From positions 1-7,971 of the forward strand of contig CALVTV010000283.1 of the NCBI GenBank assembly GCA_944363005.1: a DNA stretch of 7,971 nt. Direction: 5' to 3'. The notes beneath the pieces were generated by a model. It was given only the letters and a program-made list of their open reading frames with translations, searched no databases and had not been told where the DNA came from. Positions 5,562 through 7,971 of this stretch are shown one piece after another. The translations under genes and the position numbers were made by a program. Source of the stretch: an uncultured Clostridia bacterium (GTDB lineage: Bacteria > Bacillota > Clostridia > Christensenellales > Aristaeellaceae). Each line of letters starts with the position of its first letter. Position 1 is the stretch's first letter.

Positions 5562-6476
5562 ATGATGAAGCGCAGCCTGGTTTTGCTGATGAGCATGCTG
5601 CTTTTGAGCGCAGCATGTGCGTGCGCTCAGGAGCTTCAGGCCGCGGATGTCAAAACAATGGAGGAAGCGGCACAGTTTGTCGATCCTGCCGAATTGGCGC
5701 CGTGCTCGTTCTTCTCCTTGGCGCAAGAAAATGGGTTTGAGCCGAAAAATCTCTCCCCGGAAGAGGCCTACAAGGCGTTGCAAGCGGCTTACGACGATGG
5801 GCGTGAAGCCGCAACCGCGAATTGGCTGCGCGAATGGGGAATCGATATGGAGCTCTATGGACGGCCTGAACGCTGTGCGCTTGGGGAGGATGTGCGGCTG
5901 GGAAACCGTTTTGTTTCCCTGGAGGCCCTTGTCTTTGGCAGCCAATATGGCGATGAGCAGTCCTTGCTCTTCATGAAAGAGGAATACGGCGAATGGCAGA
6001 TGATCGATTATGTGCAAGGCGGTGCAAAACGGATCTGCGTGCTTAGTGACGAGGGTGAAGAGGCTCTGGCGCTCATTGAAACAGAAACTCTCGGGCATGG
6101 CTCAGGGTTTTCCGCGCAGTGGGTTGGGGTGTACAACCCGGTCAACCGTGCCTTTGAGGCTGCGTATACGCGGGAAGGATATTCCTGCACGCTCTCCGAT
6201 CGCAATTTATTCGTATCATCCTGTGCTGATTATAGTCCGGCGGGTTTGCGCATCGTGAACGCATGGTCATTCGGCGGATACGAATGGCAGGAGGATGGCA
6301 CACAGGTCTTTAACCAGCGGGCGCAGCGGTCGGACGTCTCTGTGTATGCGCACGATGTGCAGAAACAGGCGCTGCATTTGCGCGTTCACGAGGAACACGA
6401 AGGACTCAGCCCGGCTGTTTTGCGCGCAACAGACGTGGAAAGCTATCTGAGCGGAAAGGCCTTGTTTCTCTATTAA
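5562..6476 (+). CDS. exported protein of unknown function, coupled to the SH3b gene
   Basis: I do not recognise this 304-residue protein. It has a clear signal peptide: MMKR, a hydrophobic core to about residue 16, then an Ala/Cys-rich end (SAACACAQ) with an AXA-type cleavage site before Q23; Cys19 lacks a proper lipobox. The mature part begins with a probably helical segment (about 25-95, including SPEEAYKALQAAYDDGREAA), then a mixed region with repeated aromatic beta-like strands (for example EYGEWQMIDYVQGG and FGGYEWQEDGTQVF). No catalytic motif stands out, and the overall charge is acidic. TGAGGAG overlaps the stop of the SH3b gene and lies eight bases before the ATG, so translation is probably coupled. 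Both products are exported, so a shared envelope function is a fair inference. A 3' untranslated region and a strong terminator follow. Confidence 0.85.
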   Translation: MMKRSLVLLMSMLLLSAACACAQELQAADVKTMEEAAQFVDPAELAPCSFFSLAQENGFEPKNLSPEEAYKALQAAYDDGREAATANWLREWGIDMELYGRPERCALGEDVRLGNRFVSLEALVFGSQYGDEQSLLFMKEEYGEWQMIDYVQGGAKRICVLSDEGEEALALIETETLGHGSGFSAQWVGVYNPVNRAFEAAYTREGYSCTLSDRNLFVSSCADYSPAGLRIVNAWSFGGYEWQEDGTQVFNQRAQRSDVSVYAHDVQKQALHLRVHEEHEGLSPAVLRATDVESYLSGKALFLY

Positions 6477-6501
6477 ATGACCAAAGAGATGTAAGAAGCT
6501 T

Positions 6502-6542
6502 CGAAAATCATCATATTTGTGCAAATTAAACCCTGATTTTCG
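6502..6542 (+). repeat. inverted repeat in the 3' untranslated region
   Basis: CGAAAATCA (6502-6510) and TGATTTTCG (6534-6542) are perfect inverted copies. Inside them ATTTGTGCAAAT (6515-6526) is a second, near-perfect palindrome. The pair lies 25 bases after the stop of the exported-protein gene and has no T run, so it is not the terminator. It could protect the mRNA 3' end or be a protein binding site. Confidence 0.55.
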
Positions 6543-6610
6543 GCGGATTGAAAAAGATTCCATCATTTGCCAATGGGGAAGACTGCTTGAATCACGGGAT
6601 GAATTCACAA

Positions 6611-6640
6611 AAACAGGCGTTTAAAATCGCCTGTTTTTTT
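6611..6640 (+). terminator. strong intrinsic terminator of the SH3b operon
   Basis: AAACAGGCG (6611-6619) pairs with CGCCTGTTT (6628-6636) around an eight-base AT loop, with seven consecutive T at 6634-6640. It closes the transcript of the two exported proteins and isolates the next gene. Confidence 0.9.
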
Positions 6641-6641
6641 C

Positions 6642-6689
6642 GTAAAAGTGCGCGTGAAACGGGCATGCCTTGCAAAAAACGGCACGCCT
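6642..6689 (+). repeat. second copy of two 15-base words from the SH3b gene
   Basis: GTAAAAGTGCGCGTG (6642-6656) and AAAAACGGCACGCCT (6675-6689) match the SH3b gene exactly at 4578-4592 and 4527-4541. The segment starts directly after the terminator and contains the -35 box of the HPr-like gene. It reads open in the same codon register as the originals. Confidence 0.6.
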
Positions 6690-6698
6690 GGCTATAAT
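6670..6698 (+). promoter_or_regulatory. strong promoter of the HPr-like gene
   Basis: TTGCAA (6670-6675), a 17-base spacer and consensus TATAAT (6693-6698). The predicted start near 6705 leaves a leader of about 60 bases before the ATG at 6765. Confidence 0.87.
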
Positions 6699-6764
6699 AG
6701 CGTGAGCATCGGTGAGGATGCATATATTGCCGTGCGGATGGCGCGGCGAAGAGGAGGAATGCTC

Positions 6765-7022
6765 ATGAAGCAGTTCAGCTATGTGCTCACTCAGGACAGC
6801 GCCCGGCAGACCCGGCACATGAGCGATTTGGTGCGGGAGGCAGCCCGGTTTCAAAGCCGCGTGCAGCTGCAAAATGGATTGCAGGCTGTTCCGCTTGGCG
6901 CAACCCGCTCAGTGCCTCAACTGGATATGCAGTGTGGCAATCGCGTGACGGTGACCGTCGAGGGAAAAGATGAAGAAGCGGCTGTTGCGGCCATTCAAAA
7001 TTACTTCGTAGCCAACATGTAA
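6765..7022 (+). CDS. HPr-fold protein lacking His15 and Ser46
   Basis: An 85-residue cytoplasmic protein that aligns with HPr of the phosphotransferase system almost without gaps. Recognisable are T9, D11-S12, R17, the helix DLVREAARFQSRVQL (21-35), NG (37-38), L44, VTVTVEGKDEEAAVAAI (61-77) and a normal HPr length. The catalytic His15 of HPr is Gln15, as in Bacillus Crh, and Pro18 is His18. The HPr-kinase target Ser46 is Ala46, so neither known phosphorylation site remains. It should therefore not carry phosphate between enzyme I and enzyme II, and a regulatory or structural role is more likely. The start is fixed by AGGAGG at 6752-6757, seven bases before the ATG; upstream in-frame ATGs overlap the promoter or the binding site. 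It is monocistronic between its own promoter and terminator. Confidence 0.85.
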   Translation: MKQFSYVLTQDSARQTRHMSDLVREAARFQSRVQLQNGLQAVPLGATRSVPQLDMQCGNRVTVTVEGKDEEAAVAAIQNYFVANM

Positions 7023-7042
7023 GATTGCAAAAGAATAAGAAA

Positions 7043-7081
7043 ACGGCGCGCGGGAAATCACTCTGCACGCCGTGTTTTTTT
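7043..7081. terminator. bidirectional terminator between convergent genes
   Basis: ACGGCG (7043-7048) pairs with CGCCGT (7068-7073), with inner GC pairs possible. Seven T (7075-7081) follow on the plus strand, serving the HPr-like gene. On the minus strand the stem is followed by TTTTCTTATTCTTTT, serving the methyltransferase gene. Confidence 0.82.
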
Positions 7082-7098
7082 GTTTTTAAGGGAATGCA

Positions 7099-7971
7099 TC
7101 ACTTTCTGTGTTGGTGCAGGCCGAAGGTCATGAATTCGCATTCCAGACGACCGTTGTAGAAGCGGCGCTTCTTGTCCGCACGCCGTCCAAAGCAGCGTTC
7201 AAAGCCCGGATGGCTGGTAATCGCAGAGAGGGTAAAGCCGGGGTGCCTGCGCAAAAGGAACCCCATATCGCGATAAAGCGTTTCGCAGGCCTTGCGGTCG
7301 CTCAGCCGTTCACCGTACGGCGGGTTACACAGGAAAGCGCCGCGCTCTTCGTGAAGCTGGCAATCTCGCATATCGGCAACCTGGAACGTCACGCGGCCGT
7401 CCAGCCCTGCCTGATGCAGATGGCGGCGGGCGAGCTCAACGGCCTGGGGATCGATATCTCCGCCGGAAATGCCTTCGATGCGTTCGGGCTCGAAACGGGC
7501 CTGGGCTTCTTCGCGCAGGCTTTGCATGGAAGGCGCCATGCGCCAGCTTTCCAGCGCAAAACTGCGCGTGAGGCCCGGTGCGCGATGGGCCATGAGCATT
7601 GCCGCTTCAATGAGCAGCGTGCCGGTGCCGCACATGGGGTCGTGCAAGACCATGCCCGGACGCCAGGGGCTGAGCGTGACCAGGGCCGCGGCGAGTGTTT
7701 CGCGCAAGGGCGCTTCTCCGTTCCAGGTGCGGTATCCCCGGCGGTTGAGCGCGATGCCGCTGGAATCGAGCGTCAGCTGCGCGACATCGCCATGCAGGGA
7801 GACGTCAATGGCATAGGTTTCGGCGGACTCGGGAAACCAATCGACGTGGTAGTGTGCCTTGAGGCGTTCGACAATGGCTTTTTTGGTGATGGCCTGGCAA
7901 TCGCGCACGCTCATCAGCTGACTTCTGGCGCATTTTCCGGAAACGGGGAAACGGGCGTCAACCGGGATCAG
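7099..7971 (-). CDS. THUMP-type class I SAM-dependent RNA methyltransferase (YpsC/RlmL-like), 5' end outside window
   Basis: The frame is open to the right edge; 290 residues are visible of a family usually near 375, so roughly 85 N-terminal residues, including most of the THUMP domain, are missing. An internal ATG at 7914 is not the start, since homologous sequence (KCARSQLMSVRDCQAITKKA) continues upstream. Visible are the DWFPESAETYAIDV and SGIALNRRGYR segments typical of the family, SAM motif I DPMCGTGTLLIEAA (111-124 of the visible part), GGDIDPQAVELAR (170-182), the catalytic NPPYGERL (216-223), and the closing KKRRFYNGRLECEF. The NPPY motif indicates N2-guanine methylation; relatives modify 23S rRNA, but the exact target is not certain. 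It converges on the HPr-like gene. Confidence 0.92.
   Translation of the reverse strand: MIPVDARFPVSGKCARSQLMSVRDCQAITKKAIVERLKAHYHVDWFPESAETYAIDVSLHGDVAQLTLDSSGIALNRRGYRTWNGEAPLRETLAAALVTLSPWRPGMVLHDPMCGTGTLLIEAAMLMAHRAPGLTRSFALESWRMAPSMQSLREEAQARFEPERIEGISGGDIDPQAVELARRHLHQAGLDGRVTFQVADMRDCQLHEERGAFLCNPPYGERLSDRKACETLYRDMGFLLRRHPGFTLSAITSHPGFERCFGRRADKKRRFYNGRLECEFMTFGLHQHRK

Noticed and set aside
4056..6098. A 680-codon open frame on the minus strand
   Set aside because: It lies wholly antisense to the SH3b and exported-protein genes, is rich in His, Arg and Gln as mirror frames of GC-rich genes are, and shows no family motif. The plus-strand genes have ribosome binding sites, signal peptides and a terminator.
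6648..6764. 39-residue N-terminal extension of the HPr-like protein
   Set aside because: The extended start lies upstream of the promoter's -35 box, and the HPr fold starts exactly at the ATG at 6765, behind AGGAGG.

Overview
The window looks like chromosomal DNA from a GC-rich member of the Bacillota, most likely a Clostridia-type anaerobe. The signs are strong AGGAGG-type ribosome binding sites, sigma-A-like promoters, simple hairpin-plus-T terminators, a transcription-terminating yybP-ykoY riboswitch, an HPr-fold protein, and secreted proteins built from bacterial SH3 repeats. The placement is inference from these features; no rRNA or other marker gene is present.

Layout. At 1-122, a short open frame runs in from the left edge, followed by three closely spaced hairpins, the last a good terminator. 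At 126-683 (minus) lies mntP, a manganese efflux pump. Its leader (about 723-848) is a Mn2+ riboswitch with its own promoter at 853-882. Divergent from it is a Nudix hydrolase fused to a GNAT acetyltransferase (977-1981). Then come trmB (tRNA m7G46 methyltransferase, 2043-2777) and a lipid kinase of the DagK/YegS type (2808-3686), probably one transcript. A 204-base gap with a cre-like palindrome and a GC-rich hairpin leads to two overlapping-signal secreted-protein genes: a protein of about seven SH3b-like repeats (3891-5549) and an unrecognised exported protein (5562-6476). These end in a 3' untranslated region with an inverted repeat and a strong terminator. A separate promoter drives an 85-residue HPr-like protein (6765-7022). 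A bidirectional terminator separates it from the convergent, partial THUMP/SAM RNA methyltransferase at 7099-7971 (minus), whose start lies beyond the right edge.

How the parts relate. mntP and its riboswitch form a self-contained Mn2+ homeostasis unit: the strand that closes the aptamer is also the first strand of the terminator, so Mn2+ binding should switch the pump on. trmB and the partial methyltransferase are RNA-modification housekeeping genes. The SH3b protein and its coupled partner are probably an extracytoplasmic pair of unknown role. The most unusual coding sequence is the HPr-like protein, which has Gln at the position of the catalytic His15 (as in Crh) and also lacks the regulatory Ser46. 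I see no CRISPR array, phage module, defence island or biosynthetic cluster.
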